Assembly (NCBI RefSeq): GCF_900090325.1
Contig: NZ_FMHW01000002.1
Coordinates: 4,155,001-4,219,000 of the forward strand
Direction of reading: 5' to 3'
Source: Micromonospora pallida
GTDB lineage: Bacteria > Actinomycetota > Actinomycetes > Mycobacteriales > Micromonosporaceae
Length of the DNA stretch: 64,000 nucleotides
Below, piece by piece: positions 35,480 through 46,219 of this stretch. Position numbers and translations under genes: made by a program. Each line of letters starts with the position of its first letter. Positions within the stretch are counted from its first letter, which is position 1. The notes under the pieces were generated by a model. It searched no databases and had not been told where the DNA came from. It was given only the letters and a program-made list of their open reading frames with translations.

Positions 35480-36151
35480 TCAGGGGGTGGGGGCGGGGTG
35501 GTGGGTCACGCGGCGGACCACCCAGACGGTGATCAGCAGGAGCAACGCGTACGGCGGGTAGCCGAGCGCCAGCCGGGCGATGCCCAGGGCGGTGTCCATG
35601 TCGGCGAGGTAGAGGGCCGCCTGCACGCCCACCTTGGCCAGCCAGACCACGCCCCAGAGCACGGTCAGCCAGGTGAAGGTCCGCACCAGCCGGGGGTCCC
35701 GCCGCCACTCGGATTTGCCGCCGGCGGCCAGCACCGACCAGATCCAGCCGACCAGCGGTTGCCGGAGGGCGGCCGAGCCGAGCAGCACCAGCCCGTACCC
35801 GATGCCGTAGAGAATGCCGGGCAGGTAGAAGGTCTTCTCGTCGCCGGTACGCCAGGCGACCGCCGCGCCGATCGCGATGCCGAAGAGGCCGTTCACGGCG
35901 TGTCGGATCGGTCGACGCTGGACCAGTCGCAGCGTGGCGATCACCAGCGCCACCCCGATCGACGCGATGATCGCCGGCCGCAGGTCGGTGACGATGTTGG
36001 CCACCACGAAGACGACCACCGGCACGCTGGACTCGACCAGTCCGCGCCAGCCGCCGAGCTGGTCGGCCATCTGCTCGGCGATGGTCGGCAGGCGTTCCTC
36101 GTCCGGCGTCTCGTCCTGCGGCGGGGCGGCCGGCTGCTGTCCAGTGGTCAT
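35480..36151 (-). CDS. DUF3159 membrane protein
   Basis: A 223-residue integral membrane protein with five or six helices, including VVVFVVANIVTDLRPAIIASI and LLLITVWVVRRVT. It fits the actinobacterial DUF3159 family at this conserved locus (Rv2693c position). A cytoplasmic N-terminal tail rich in P, Q and E (TPDEERLPTIAEQMADQLGGW) is typical. Function unknown. It is probably co-transcribed with the OB-fold gene upstream (25-base gap). Confidence 0.85.
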   Translation of the reverse strand: MTTGQQPAAPPQDETPDEERLPTIAEQMADQLGGWRGLVESSVPVVVFVVANIVTDLRPAIIASIGVALVIATLRLVQRRPIRHAVNGLFGIAIGAAVAWRTGDEKTFYLPGILYGIGYGLVLLGSAALRQPLVGWIWSVLAAGGKSEWRRDPRLVRTFTWLTVLWGVVWLAKVGVQAALYLADMDTALGIARLALGYPPYALLLLITVWVVRRVTHHPAPTP

Positions 36152-36176
36152 CGGCGGGTCCTCCGGTCGGCGCCCG

Positions 36177-36557
36177 TCACCGTGGCGGCTCGAGGTCGTA
36201 GTACGGGTTGTAGATGACCTTACGGTCGTCCCGCACGGCCACCCGCCCCCGCGCGGTGAGGTGCCGGCCGGGCTCGATGCCGACGATGTGCCGGCGGCCG
36301 AGCCAGACCAGGGTCACCACGTCGCTGCCGTCGTAGAGGTCGGCCTCCAGGGTCGGCAGGTTCGTCCGGGGCGTGTAGACCACGGTACGCAATCGGCCGG
36401 ACACCGACACGACCTGCCCGCGCCGGCACTGCCGCGCGGGGATGCCGCCGCACTGGGCGCTCTCCCGGCGCAGTTCCTGCGCCTCGATCTCGGCCTCGTC
36501 GGCGGTGAGCCGGCGCAGCAGGCGACGCAGCGACACCCGACCTTCGTCGGTCACCAT
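36177..36557 (-). CDS. OB-fold nucleic-acid-binding protein
   Basis: A 126-residue protein with a single OB-fold, recognisable by RRGQVVSVSGRLRTVVYTPR, DGSDVVTLVWLGRRHIVGIEPG and the ending DRKVIYNPYYDL. It is the usual companion of DUF3159 and DUF3710 genes. OB-folds of this type resemble RecG/tRNA anticodon domains. Start ATG 36557 is preceded by GGAGG. Substrate unknown. Confidence 0.85.
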   Translation of the reverse strand: MVTDEGRVSLRRLLRRLTADEAEIEAQELRRESAQCGGIPARQCRRGQVVSVSGRLRTVVYTPRTNLPTLEADLYDGSDVVTLVWLGRRHIVGIEPGRHLTARGRVAVRDDRKVIYNPYYDLEPPR

Positions 36558-36684
36558 GACCTCCGCGTCACCCTCTCCACACGGCCGGCGGTCCGGTACT
36601 GGGGCGGACCCCGACAGCGGGGCCCGTACCGTCAGCGTACGCCGACGGCCGGGCCGCCTGGTGCCGCCGGTCGGTCGGAGCTGG

Positions 36685-37374
36685 TCAGCCCTCGCCGGAG
36701 CCGTCCGGCGATGCCCCTGCGGCCTGCGCCGCTGCCTGCGCCTGATGCTGCTCGGCGACCTCGCGGGGCAGTCGCAGCGGCAGCGGCTCGCGGACCGGCT
36801 TCGCCTCCTGTCCCCGGTCGACCACCAGCCCGTCGAGGCACTCGGCGAGCGGGCCGGCCGCCGCCGGGTCCACCGCCGCCGCGCCCTGGAAGACGCCCCG
36901 GACCATCCAGCGCGGGCCGTCCACACCGATGAACCGCAGGTCGGTGATGCCGTCCGGGGTGCGTACCCGGGCCCGCAGCTCGGTGCCGTACTCCCCCCGC
37001 ATCTCCTGCGCGGCGGCCCCGTCGTTGAACAACGACTGCCGGATCTCCTCACGCACCTCGTCCCAGATGCCCTCGCTGCGCGGTGCGGCGAAGACGCCGA
37101 GCTGGAGCGCGTTCTCCCCGTGCACCAGGACGACCTGCTGGACCACGCCCTGCGGGTCGGCCTGCACCCGTACCTCCACCCCGGCCACCGCCGGGATGTG
37201 CAGGCTGCCCAGGTCGAGCCGCTGGACGTCGTCAGACATCTCGGAGATGTCGTACGGGCCGCGGGCGGGCGTGCTCGCGGTCGGCTCCTCGGTGTCCGGC
37301 CCGAGCCGGGATTCGGCGGCCCGCTCGTCGCGGGCGTTGCGCCCGGAACCGGCCCGCTTTCGGGAGAAGATCAC
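36685..37374 (-). CDS. DUF3710 domain protein
   Basis: A 229-residue cytoplasmic protein of the DUF3710 family. It opens MIFSRKRAGS (GTG start read as Met), has an acidic linker, then a central conserved region including IPAVAGVEVRVQ, GVFAAPRSEGIWDEVREEI and GPRWMVRGVFQG. The alanine/glutamine-rich C-terminus is disordered. Start GTG 37374 with GGAGGG upstream. It lies 25 bases after dut and is likely co-transcribed. Function unknown. Confidence 0.88.
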   Translation of the reverse strand: MIFSRKRAGSGRNARDERAAESRLGPDTEEPTASTPARGPYDISEMSDDVQRLDLGSLHIPAVAGVEVRVQADPQGVVQQVVLVHGENALQLGVFAAPRSEGIWDEVREEIRQSLFNDGAAAQEMRGEYGTELRARVRTPDGITDLRFIGVDGPRWMVRGVFQGAAAVDPAAAGPLAECLDGLVVDRGQEAKPVREPLPLRLPREVAEQHQAQAAAQAAGASPDGSGEG

Positions 37375-37399
37375 TGCGTCCACCCTCCGCTGTCCACAA

Positions 37400-37912
37400 T
37401 CACCGTGCCACCTCTTCCGTCTGCTCGCCCGCCCGGTCACCGTCGGCCGGCGGCGGGACGAGGCCGGCGTGCCCGCCGGTCGACCCGTGTCCACCGGTCC
37501 CGCGACGGGAGTCGGGCAGCTCGGTCACCGGGTGGAACTCGACCCGTTCCACCCGCTGCACAACGAGCTGCGCGATCCGATCGCCACGGGAGATCCTCGC
37601 CGGGCTCACCTGATCGTGGTTGATCAGGTTGACCATGATCTCACCCCGGTAACCGGCGTCGACCGTACCGGGAGCGTTCAGCACCGTCACGCCGAGCCGG
37701 GCGGCGAGTCCGGAACGCGGGTGCACCAGGCCGACGTACCCGGCGGGCAGCGCCAGGGCCACCCCGGTGGGCACCAGGGCCCGGGCGCCGGGCGCCAGTT
37801 CGACGTCGACGGCCGCCACCAGGTCGGCCCCGGCGTCGCCGGGATGGGCGTACGCCGGCAGTGGCAGCCGCGGGTCCAGCTGCCGTACGGGTACGGGTAC
37901 GGGGTCGTTCAC
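37400..37912 (-). CDS. dut: dUTP diphosphatase
   Basis: A 170-residue trimeric dUTPase that hydrolyses dUTP to dUMP and diphosphate, keeping uracil out of DNA. All five motifs are present: [27 protein letters not shown] (catalytic Asp and the substrate-recognising Tyr), RGDRIAQLV, and [11 protein letters not shown], with motif 5 reaching the neighbouring subunit. A 20-residue tail follows motif 5. Gene order with DUF3710 and DUF3093 is conserved across Actinobacteria. Confidence 0.96.
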   Translation of the reverse strand: MNDPVPVPVRQLDPRLPLPAYAHPGDAGADLVAAVDVELAPGARALVPTGVALALPAGYVGLVHPRSGLAARLGVTVLNAPGTVDAGYRGEIMVNLINHDQVSPARISRGDRIAQLVVQRVERVEFHPVTELPDSRRGTGGHGSTGGHAGLVPPPADGDRAGEQTEEVAR

Positions 37913-37983
37913 GTCTCGCCTCTTCCTCCGGTTCGCTCCGGTGACCCTGCCATCCTGCCGGTTCGGGCGCCCGCGCCGCGCCG

Positions 37984-37989
37984 TACCCT
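37984..37989 (+). promoter_or_regulatory. -10 element TACCCT, leaderless start for DUF3093 gene
   Basis: TACCCT is followed by six bases and GTG 37996, the same leaderless layout seen at other genes of the window. Confidence 0.5.
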
Positions 37990-37995
37990 CGGACT

Positions 37996-38529
37996 GTGAG
38001 CCTGTCGCCTTCCTCCCCGCCCCGTCAGCCCGGCGCGCACGCCGAGCGGCTCACCCTGCCGTGGTGGCTCTGGCTGGGTGGGCTGGCGGTCGGCGTGCTG
38101 CTCGCCGCCGAGATCTGGATGGGCGCGTCCGGCCACCGGGCCTGGCTGCCGTTCGCGGTGCTCCTGCCGGCCACCGCCGCCGGGCTGTGGTGGCTGGGGC
38201 GGATCCGCGTCGCGGTCGCCGACGGCGAGCTACGGGTGGACGACGCCCGGCTGCCGGTGCGGTTCGTCGCCGACGTGGTGCCGCTGGACGCCGACGGCCG
38301 ACGCGAGGTGCTCGGCGTGGGAGCCGATCCGCTCGCCTTCGTGGTGCAGCGGCCGTGGATCAGCGGGGCGGTACAGGTGCTGCTCGACGACCCGGCCGAC
38401 CCGACCCCGTTCTGGGTGGTCAGCACCCGGCACCCGGTACAACTCGCGGCAGCGCTGCTGGCGGCCAGGGACGTGGCCACCGGCCGGCGGGGGACAGTCC
38501 CCGCCGAGGCCGAGCCGACGGTCGGCTGA
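37996..38529 (+). CDS. DUF3093 membrane protein
   Basis: A 177-residue protein with two transmembrane helices ([20 protein letters not shown] and [18 protein letters not shown]) and a small soluble C-terminal beta domain containing [20 protein letters not shown] and [16 protein letters not shown]. This fits the actinobacterial DUF3093 family (Rv2698 position). Divergent from dut. Function unknown; the C-terminal domain resembles PH-like bacterial domains in pattern only. Confidence 0.85.
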   Translation: MSLSPSSPPRQPGAHAERLTLPWWLWLGGLAVGVLLAAEIWMGASGHRAWLPFAVLLPATAAGLWWLGRIRVAVADGELRVDDARLPVRFVADVVPLDADGRREVLGVGADPLAFVVQRPWISGAVQVLLDDPADPTPFWVVSTRHPVQLAAALLAARDVATGRRGTVPAEAEPTVG

Positions 38530-38641
38530 GGTGTCGACGGTCACCAGGTAGGCGGCAGGGCGGTCGCCGCCGGTGAGGCCGGCCGACCGGCACGGTCGAC
38601 GAGCGGGTGCCCGACCGGGCGGCCGACCACGCCGGCGTCGG

Positions 38642-39487
38642 TCAGGGAGCGGCCGGCGGCGGGCCGGGCAGCACGCTCCGCTGTCGGCGCAGGTCGGCAC
38701 GGATCTGGTCGCCCACCGTGCGGGTGGCGCGCCGGTTGAGGTAGCCGGCCACCGCCGCGCCGGCCAGGAACGGGGCGAGCGTGGTCAGGTTGCGGCCGAA
38801 GCGCCTGAGCAGACTGTCCCGCAGTTCCTTGCGGGCGGCCGTGCCGAGCACCGCCGCCACCCCGACGCCCGGTGCCGTCGGGTTGATGCCCCGTTGGGTG
38901 GCCCAGGACTGCACCAGCGCCACCGCGCGCTGCGTGCCGGCGGTGGGCAACGCGACGCCGTAGACCTCGTGCAGTTCGCCGATCAGCTTCAGCTCGATCG
39001 CCACCACGGCGACCGTCTCCGCGGCCAGCAGGACCGGCGCGGAGAGCAGGGTCGGGGTGACCGCCCACTCCACGGCGGCGACGCCACCGCCGGCCGCCCC
39101 CACCCCCGCCGTCGCCCGGGACGCGTTGCGGACCAGGCGTTCGGCGAGCGCGTCGCCGTCCAGTCCGGCGTGGTGCCGGCGCAGCGTGGCCAGGTCCCGC
39201 ACCGGCACGTACGGTGCGATCTCGCCGACCGTGTCGGTGACCCAGCGCAGCGCGGCCCTGGGCTTGAACAGGTCGGCCAGTCCCCGGGCCCGAGCCTGGG
39301 AGACCAGCCGGGTCAGCAGTTGTCGACGCTGCTTGGGTGGCAGGTCGTCGGCGGTCAGCGCCGCGACGGTCGCCCCCAGTTCGTCGCCGGCCGACGGGCC
39401 CCCCGGTCCGCCGTCGGGCGACGGGCCCGACCCCGCCGTGGTCGCCGGCTTCGGGGTCGGGCCCGGCTCCGTTTCGCGTCCGCTCAT
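38642..39487 (-). CDS. Conserved hypothetical protein with hydrophobic core
   Basis: A 281-residue protein not assigned with confidence. The first 40 residues are P/G-rich and disordered. The core has helices including VTPTLLSAPVLLAAETVAVV and TLAPFLAGAAVAGYLNRRA that could embed in or lie along the membrane. Basic and acidic helices around it suggest a peripheral membrane or EcsC-like protein. Start ATG 39487 has GGAGGGCGGCGG upstream. It sits between DUF3093 and DUF4193, a slot that is empty in the Mycobacterium order, so it is lineage-specific. Confidence 0.65.
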   Translation of the reverse strand: MSGRETEPGPTPKPATTAGSGPSPDGGPGGPSAGDELGATVAALTADDLPPKQRRQLLTRLVSQARARGLADLFKPRAALRWVTDTVGEIAPYVPVRDLATLRRHHAGLDGDALAERLVRNASRATAGVGAAGGGVAAVEWAVTPTLLSAPVLLAAETVAVVAIELKLIGELHEVYGVALPTAGTQRAVALVQSWATQRGINPTAPGVGVAAVLGTAARKELRDSLLRRFGRNLTTLAPFLAGAAVAGYLNRRATRTVGDQIRADLRRQRSVLPGPPPAAP

Positions 39488-39613
39488 GCCGCCGCCCTCC
39501 TGCGTCGTCCGCCGGCCGGGAGATACCCGTCTCGTCACCGAGTGAAGCAGCTCCCGCACAGCGACGCACGACGACCGCGTCCCGCGTCGCTCAGCCGGCG
39601 TCGCCGGCTCCGA

Positions 39614-39910
39614 TCAGACGCACTCGCGACAGATCAGTTCCCCGTTGCGTTCGGTGGCGAGCTGGCTTCGGTGGTGCACCAGGAAGCAGCGGGCGCACCG
39701 GAACTCGTCCTGCTGCATCGGTAGCACCTTGACTGTCAGCTCCTCGTCGGCCAGGTCGGCGCCGGGCAGCTCGAAGCTCTCGGCCACCTCCGCCTCGTCG
39801 ACGTCCACGGCGCCCGACTGTGAGTCGACCCGCCGGGCCTTGAGCTCTTCCAGGCTGTCCTCGCCGAGGTCGACCTCGTCGCGACGCGGGGCGTCGTAGT
39901 CGGTGGCCAT
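39614..39910 (-). CDS. DUF4193 zinc-ribbon protein
   Basis: A 98-residue acidic protein ending in a zinc-binding pair of CxxC motifs (FRCARCFLVHHRSQL and ICRECV). The N-terminus MATDYDAPRRDEVDLGEDSL is very conserved in Actinobacteria (Rv2699c family). A recruitment or RNA-polymerase-binding role has been suggested for similar small acidic Zn proteins; that is inference here. Start ATG 39910, with GGGAGAG upstream. Divergent from the LytR_C gene. Confidence 0.88.
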   Translation of the reverse strand: MATDYDAPRRDEVDLGEDSLEELKARRVDSQSGAVDVDEAEVAESFELPGADLADEELTVKVLPMQQDEFRCARCFLVHHRSQLATERNGELICRECV

Positions 39911-40333
39911 CGGTTTCACTCTCCCATTTCGATATGGTCGCTATCCGGTTGTCACGCCGGACGACGCTGTCCCGGTTCCGCTGGCCGGCCACCACAGTGT
40001 CGGTCATCCGACCCGACGGTCGGTCGGATCGGAACTTGCCGGAGGAACTTCCCCCAGCGAGCGCGGTACCTTACCCCCCTCTGGGCGAGGCATGTATACC
40101 GCCCTCGTGGCATGGATGTACGCCCTCGTCCCCAAAGTTGTTCCCAATGTGATTCAGGCGACACGAAGATAGGGGTAGTAGTACCCGCTCGCCGGTCGGC
40201 ACGCCGGCATGTCCGGCTGTTTCCACGCGTCGGCCGGACAACCGATAGCCTCAGCGGCGTACCCGACGGCCCGCCCGTACGGCCGCCCCGTCGCGGGCCG
40301 TCCTCGTCCCTCTTCTCCTCGGGGAGCGCCCAG
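39911..40333. other. Divergent intergenic region of 423 bases
   Basis: It separates the DUF4193 and LytR_C genes. It is less GC-rich than its flanks, notably 40090-40190, and presumably holds both promoters. TAGCCT at 40246-40251 is a possible -10 for the LytR_C gene. It also contains a 26-codon open frame followed directly by a small hairpin (40092-40186), described separately. Confidence 0.5.
40092..40172 (+). CDS. Possible 26-residue hydrophobic small protein
   Basis: ATG 40092 opens a frame reading MYTALVAWMYALVPKVVPNV and ending in QATRR before TAG. It uses AAA, GTT, AAT and ATT codons that are rare elsewhere in the window. A hairpin GGGTA-N4-TACCC (40173-40186) follows at once. It could be a small membrane peptide or simply a low-GC regulatory zone; the ribosome site is poor. 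Confidence 0.25.
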   Translation: MYTALVAWMYALVPKVVPNVIQATRR

Positions 40334-40870
40334 ATGAGTTTTGCGCGAGTGCGAGCACTCGTTGTCGTCGGTCTGCTGGCGATCTTCGCCCTGGTGTTCG
40401 CGGTGGTGGCGCTGGTGAAGGACACCCAGAGCGACGCCGGCGCCGCGAAGGGCTGCCCGGCGGGGTGGCCGCTGGCCGACGTCACCCTGCGCGAGTCCAA
40501 GGACGTCAAGATCAACGTCTACAACGCCACCGCGACGGCGGGCCAGGCCGCCAGCGTGGCCGACGACTTCCGCAACCGGAAGTTCCAGGTGAAGAAGGCC
40601 GCCAACGACCCGCAGAAGCGGTCCGTCGACGAGGTGGCCGTGCTGCGTTACGGACCGAAGGGGGTGGGCTCGGCCCACCTGCTGCGGGCGTACTTCCTCA
40701 ACCAGGCCGTCTACGAGTACGACGCCAAGCGCGAGGACGACATCGTGGACGTGGTGATCGGAAACTCCTTCCAGCAGCTCGCCACCACCACCGAGGTCAA
40801 CCAGTCCCTCGGCGACCTCGGCTCGCCCCAGGCCCCCGAGAACAGCTGCCCCGCCCCCGTCGACAAGTAG
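40334..40870 (+). CDS. LytR C-terminal domain membrane protein
   Basis: A 178-residue protein anchored by one N-terminal helix (VVVGLLAIFALVFAVVALV), with a single extracytoplasmic LytR_C domain. The domain shows KINVYNATATAGQAASVADDF, FQVKKAANDP and DVVIGNSFQQLA. The family member in M. tuberculosis at this position is the Cei cell-envelope integrity protein (from memory), so a role in cell wall assembly is likely. Start ATG 40334 follows GGGGAGCGCCCAG. Two cysteines near 40 and at the end may form a disulfide. Confidence 0.85.
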   Translation: MSFARVRALVVVGLLAIFALVFAVVALVKDTQSDAGAAKGCPAGWPLADVTLRESKDVKINVYNATATAGQAASVADDFRNRKFQVKKAANDPQKRSVDEVAVLRYGPKGVGSAHLLRAYFLNQAVYEYDAKREDDIVDVVIGNSFQQLATTTEVNQSLGDLGSPQAPENSCPAPVDK

Positions 40871-40984
40871 CCGGCCCGGTTCCCCGGGGCAACGACCACC
40901 ACGCCGTTGCCCGGGGCCGAGCAGCCGCCCCGGCTCGGAACCGGAGCACGGCCTGACCCCGGCCGGCCCTCCGCCCGGAGGCGG

Positions 40985-41794
40985 TCATGGACCGCCGGAG
41001 GCGTCGAGGTCGGCGAGCCGGTCGTGCAGCGCGTCGTACAGGGCGGGGGGCGCCGCGACGACCATGTCCGGCCCCGGGGGAAGCCCCCGCAGCCCGGTGA
41101 CCCGCAGCCCCGCCTCGGTGCCCACCAACGCGCCGGCAGCCATGTCCCAGGCGGCCAGCCCCTTCTCGTAGTACACGTCCATCCGTCCCTCGGCGGCCAT
41201 GCAGAGGTCGATCGCGGCGGCCCCCATCCGCCGGATGTCCCGCACGTACGGGATCAGCCCGGCGACCACCCGCGCCTGGTGTGTCCGGCGGGCGGGGTCG
41301 TAGCCGAAGCCGGTGGCGACGAGCGCCTGACCGAGATCGGTCTCGGTGGAACAGCGCAGTCGCTGCCCAGCCCGGAACGCGCCACCCCCCAGGGTCGCGG
41401 TCCACTCGTCGCCGGTGGCGATGTTGCGGACCACGCCGGCGACCACCCGACCGTCGACCTCGGCCGCCAGGGAGACCGCGTGGTACGGCAGGCCGTAGAG
41501 GTAGTTGACCGTGCCGTCGATCGGGTCGACGATCCAGCGGACGCCGCCCGCCGTGGCCGACCGGCCCTCGCCGTACTCCTCGCCCAGTACCGCGTCCTCC
41601 GGACGCAGCCGGCGCAGTTCCTCGGTGACCTGCCGCTCGACCGCCCGGTCGGCAGCGGTCACCACGTCGGTGGCGGTGCTCTTGGTCGCGACCGCCGCGA
41701 CCCCCTCACCCCACATCCGGTAGGCCGTCTCCGCCGCCGTCCGGGCGACCCCGACGGCGACCTCGAGCAGTTCCTCCGACGTCACCGAGCCCAT
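40985..41794 (-). CDS. suhB: Inositol-1-monophosphatase family protein
   Basis: A 269-residue Mg-dependent phosphatase. Metal ligands are E in [24 protein letters not shown] (the family signature) and WDMAAG near the end. It hydrolyses inositol 1-phosphate, which feeds phosphatidylinositol and mycothiol synthesis in Actinobacteria, or related sugar phosphates. Start ATG 41794 ([14 protein letters not shown]). Gene order next to sigA is conserved, but the ppgK gene that follows suhB in Mycobacterium is absent here. Confidence 0.9.
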   Translation of the reverse strand: MGSVTSEELLEVAVGVARTAAETAYRMWGEGVAAVATKSTATDVVTAADRAVERQVTEELRRLRPEDAVLGEEYGEGRSATAGGVRWIVDPIDGTVNYLYGLPYHAVSLAAEVDGRVVAGVVRNIATGDEWTATLGGGAFRAGQRLRCSTETDLGQALVATGFGYDPARRTHQARVVAGLIPYVRDIRRMGAAAIDLCMAAEGRMDVYYEKGLAAWDMAAGALVGTEAGLRVTGLRGLPPGPDMVVAAPPALYDALHDRLADLDASGGP

Positions 41795-41932
41795 GGCGTC
41801 CCCTTCCGCACGTCCGGGACGTCCCCGTGGCGCCCGCGAGTATCATCCTTACAAAGTCCACAAGTTCGCCAATTTCGCGGCCGTCGACCGCCGGTACGCC
41901 GTGCGGCGCAGGATGATCGCCGCAGACGGCGT

Positions 41933-41938
41933 TACAAT
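41933..41938 (+). promoter_or_regulatory. Candidate -10 element TACAAT for sigA
   Basis: TACAAT stands in the divergent suhB-sigA spacer about 145 bases before the sigA start and is the best -10 match there. The 17 bases upstream lack a clear -35. The long leader would leave room for regulation. Confidence 0.35.
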
Positions 41939-42083
41939 TCACCCCTGCCCACGCGCCACGGACCGCCAGACGATCGGCCGGCCCGGGACACGGGGGTCCC
42001 TCAACCACATCGCCCGACGCGGTGCCCCCTGCTGCGCCGGACGAACCCGGCCGTGCTCGCTCATCGCCTCCGGAAGGTCATTC

Positions 42084-43688
<1,605 letters not shown>

Positions 43689-43930
43689 GCAATTCCGTCA
43701 ACCAACGGTGTCGGTTTGATCACCAGACGTACAACACGCCCCGGCGACCGGGCGGTTGCACGATTGTGATCGTTGACGTGGCACCCTTGGTGCACGGCAC
43801 ACTGTCCCCCATGTGTGACCCCGGTCCCCCGCGGGCACACTGGGAAGGCAGGGCCCGGCAAGGGTGTTGCACGATAGGTGAGCAATGACCGACGAGAGTG
43901 TTCATCGGTGACGACCAGAGGAGGAAGGCG

Positions 43931-44164
43931 ATGACCCCGACCCTCACGCCGCCGCCCGAGACGGTGGCTCCCCCAGCCGCCGATGAACGGTGCGACCGCT
44001 GCAATGCTGCCGGCAAGCTCCGCATCACTCTGGCTGGTGGGAGCGAGCTGGTGTTCTGTGGGCACCACGCGAACAAGTACGCGGAGGATCTGGTGAAGAT
44101 CACCGTGCGGTACGCGACGGACCCGGAGTTCACCTGGCGTGGCGCCGATCTGATGGCAAACTAA
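43931..44164 (+). CDS. DUF7455 small zinc-finger-like protein
   Basis: A 77-residue protein with CDRCNAAG and, later, FCGHHANKY, arranged like a small Cys/His zinc site. It is highly conserved in Actinobacteria downstream of sigA. ATG 43931 has GGAGGAAGG directly upstream. It ends in a strong hairpin at 44185. A role as a transcription-associated factor is plausible but unproven. Confidence 0.8.
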   Translation: MTPTLTPPPETVAPPAADERCDRCNAAGKLRITLAGGSELVFCGHHANKYAEDLVKITVRYATDPEFTWRGADLMAN

Positions 44165-44184
44165 CCGCAAACCCGACATACCGT

Positions 44185-44217
44185 AGGACCGGGAGCCCAC
44201 CGAGGGCTCCCGGTCCT
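44185..44217 (+). terminator. Strong hairpin terminator
   Basis: AGGACCGGGAGCCC (44185-44198) and GGGCTCCCGGTCCT (44204-44217) form a perfect 14-base stem with a five-base loop, 20 bases after the DUF7455 stop and facing the helicase stop at 44298. Confidence 0.85.
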
Positions 44218-44297
44218 CTCGTTTGTCCGGGTCCTGGCGCCGCCCCGTCAGAGGGCGAGTCAGACCCGCCGGGTGATCCGCTCCTGCATCCTCACTG

Positions 44298-46031
44298 TCA
44301 GAGGGTCTGCACGGTGGCGATGCGCTCCTCGAGTTGCTCGATGGTGGCCTGGGCACTCGGTGGGCCACCGCAGAGCCGACGCAGCTCAGCGTGGATCTTG
44401 CCGTGCGGCTGGCCGGTACGGTGGTGCCGGGCGGCCACCAGGGCGTTGAGCTGCCGTCTGAGGGCCACCCGACGCTGGGCGGCACTCATCGGTGGCGGCG
44501 GTGGCGACGGCGCGGCAGCGGCCGGTTCGGCGGCCCGCGCGGCTGCCCGCCGGCGCTGGGCGGCGAGTTGCTCGGCCTGCCGCTTGTTCAGCAGCACCGC
44601 CACCTGGTCGGCGGTGAGCAGACCGGGGAGACCGAGGTACTCCTCCTCCTCCGGGGTGCCCGCCTGGGCGGCGGTGCCGAACGACGCGCCGTCGAAGATC
44701 ACCTGATCCAGTTCGGCGGTGGCGGAGAGCGCCGCGAAACGCTTCTCCAACTCGCCACTGGCCTGGTCGTCCCGCTGCGCCCGCTCCAGCAGGTCGTCGT
44801 CGAAGCCCTCCCGGTCCTTGGGCTTGCCGAGCACGTGGTCCCGTTCGGCCTCCATCTCGCTGGCCAGCCCGAGCAGGTGCGGCACGCTCGGCAGGAAGAC
44901 CGAGGCGGTCTCCCCGGGGCGACGGGCCCGGACGAACCGACCGATCGCCTGGGCGAAGTACAGTGGCGTGCTGGCGCTGGTCGCGTAGACCCCGACCGCC
45001 AGCCGGGGGATGTCGACCCCCTCGGAGACCATCCGCACCGCCACCAGCCAGCGCTGGTCGGACGCGGAGAAGGTGGCGATCCGGGCCGAGGCGCCGACGT
45101 CGTCGGAGAGCACCACAGCGGCCTTCTCCCCGGTCAGTTGCTCGATGAGCTTGGCGTACGAGCGGGCGGTCTGCTGGTCGGTGGCGATGACCAACCCACC
45201 GGCGTCGCTCATCCCCGCTTCGCGCAGCACGGTCAGCCGGGCGTCGGCGGCGCGCAGGACCTGCGGCATCCAGTCACCGGCCGGGTCGAGGGCGGTCCGC
45301 CAGGCCTGCGCGACCAGGTCCTGGGTCATCGGCTCGCCCAGCCGGGCGGCCAACTCCTCCCCCGCGTTGGTGCGCCACCGGGTCTCCCCCGAGTACGCCA
45401 GGAACAGCACCGGCCGGACCACGTTGTCGCGCAGCGCCTCGGAGTAGCCGTAGACCGAGTCGGCCCGGGAGCGTTGCAGGCCGTCCTCGCCCCGTTCGTA
45501 GGTGACGAACGGAATGGGGTTGTCGTCGGAGCGGAACGGCGTACCGGTGAGCATCAACCGGCGTACGGCGGGCTCGAAGGCCGCTTTCACCCCGTCGCCC
45601 CAGGTACGGGAGTCGCCGGCGTGGTGGATCTCGTCGAGGATGACCAGGGTGCGCCGGGTCAGAGTGCGCCGTTTGTGCACGTGGGGGGCCATCCCCACCT
45701 GCGCGTAGGTGACCACCGCACCGTGGAAGTCGGCGGAGGAGTGCACGTCGGCGTTGCGGAAGGCGGCGTCGAGCTGGATGCCGACCCGGGCCGCCGCCTG
45801 CGCCCACTGGGTCTTCAGGTGCTCGGTGGGGGCGACCACGGTGACCGCGTCGACGGTGCCGTCGACGAGCAGTTCGGCGGCGATCCGCAGGGCGAAGGTG
45901 GTCTTTCCCGCGCCGGGGGTGGCGACCGCCGTGAAGTCGGGATCCCGGCGGCGCAGGTACTCCACCAGGGCCTTGCGCTGCCAGGCACGCAGTGGCGGAA
46001 ACGTCTCGATCGCCGGCAACCGGGCAGCCAC
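44298..46031 (-). CDS. DEAD/DEAH-box superfamily 2 helicase
   Basis: A 577-residue helicase. Walker A is ATPGAGKTT, motif II DEIHHA, motif III LTGTPFR, and motif VI AIGRFVRARR. After the two RecA-like domains (to about 440) comes a 130-residue tail with an alanine/arginine segment and a short conserved C-terminus (HGKIHAELRRLCGG). It most resembles the XPB/UvsW-like DNA-repair helicases of actinomycetes. GTG 46031 has GAGGAG upstream. It is likely a nucleic-acid remodelling enzyme; substrate not known. Confidence 0.87.
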   Translation of the reverse strand: MAARLPAIETFPPLRAWQRKALVEYLRRRDPDFTAVATPGAGKTTFALRIAAELLVDGTVDAVTVVAPTEHLKTQWAQAAARVGIQLDAAFRNADVHSSADFHGAVVTYAQVGMAPHVHKRRTLTRRTLVILDEIHHAGDSRTWGDGVKAAFEPAVRRLMLTGTPFRSDDNPIPFVTYERGEDGLQRSRADSVYGYSEALRDNVVRPVLFLAYSGETRWRTNAGEELAARLGEPMTQDLVAQAWRTALDPAGDWMPQVLRAADARLTVLREAGMSDAGGLVIATDQQTARSYAKLIEQLTGEKAAVVLSDDVGASARIATFSASDQRWLVAVRMVSEGVDIPRLAVGVYATSASTPLYFAQAIGRFVRARRPGETASVFLPSVPHLLGLASEMEAERDHVLGKPKDREGFDDDLLERAQRDDQASGELEKRFAALSATAELDQVIFDGASFGTAAQAGTPEEEEYLGLPGLLTADQVAVLLNKRQAEQLAAQRRRAAARAAEPAAAAPSPPPPPMSAAQRRVALRRQLNALVAARHHRTGQPHGKIHAELRRLCGGPPSAQATIEQLEERIATVQTL

Positions 46032-46219
46032 GCAACCGCTCCTCTCCGACCGCCGTAGGCGGGACCCGGCCGGGGGCCACGGGTACCGCCGCCCATGAAA
46101 ACGCCTCCGCGCCCGGACGCCGCGAAGGCCGGACCAGCATAACCAGGTGGCTCGGAGCACGCCTGGCGACACCACCGCCCCGTCCGTCACCTGGACCACA
46201 CCGTCGCGATACGGGGTGT

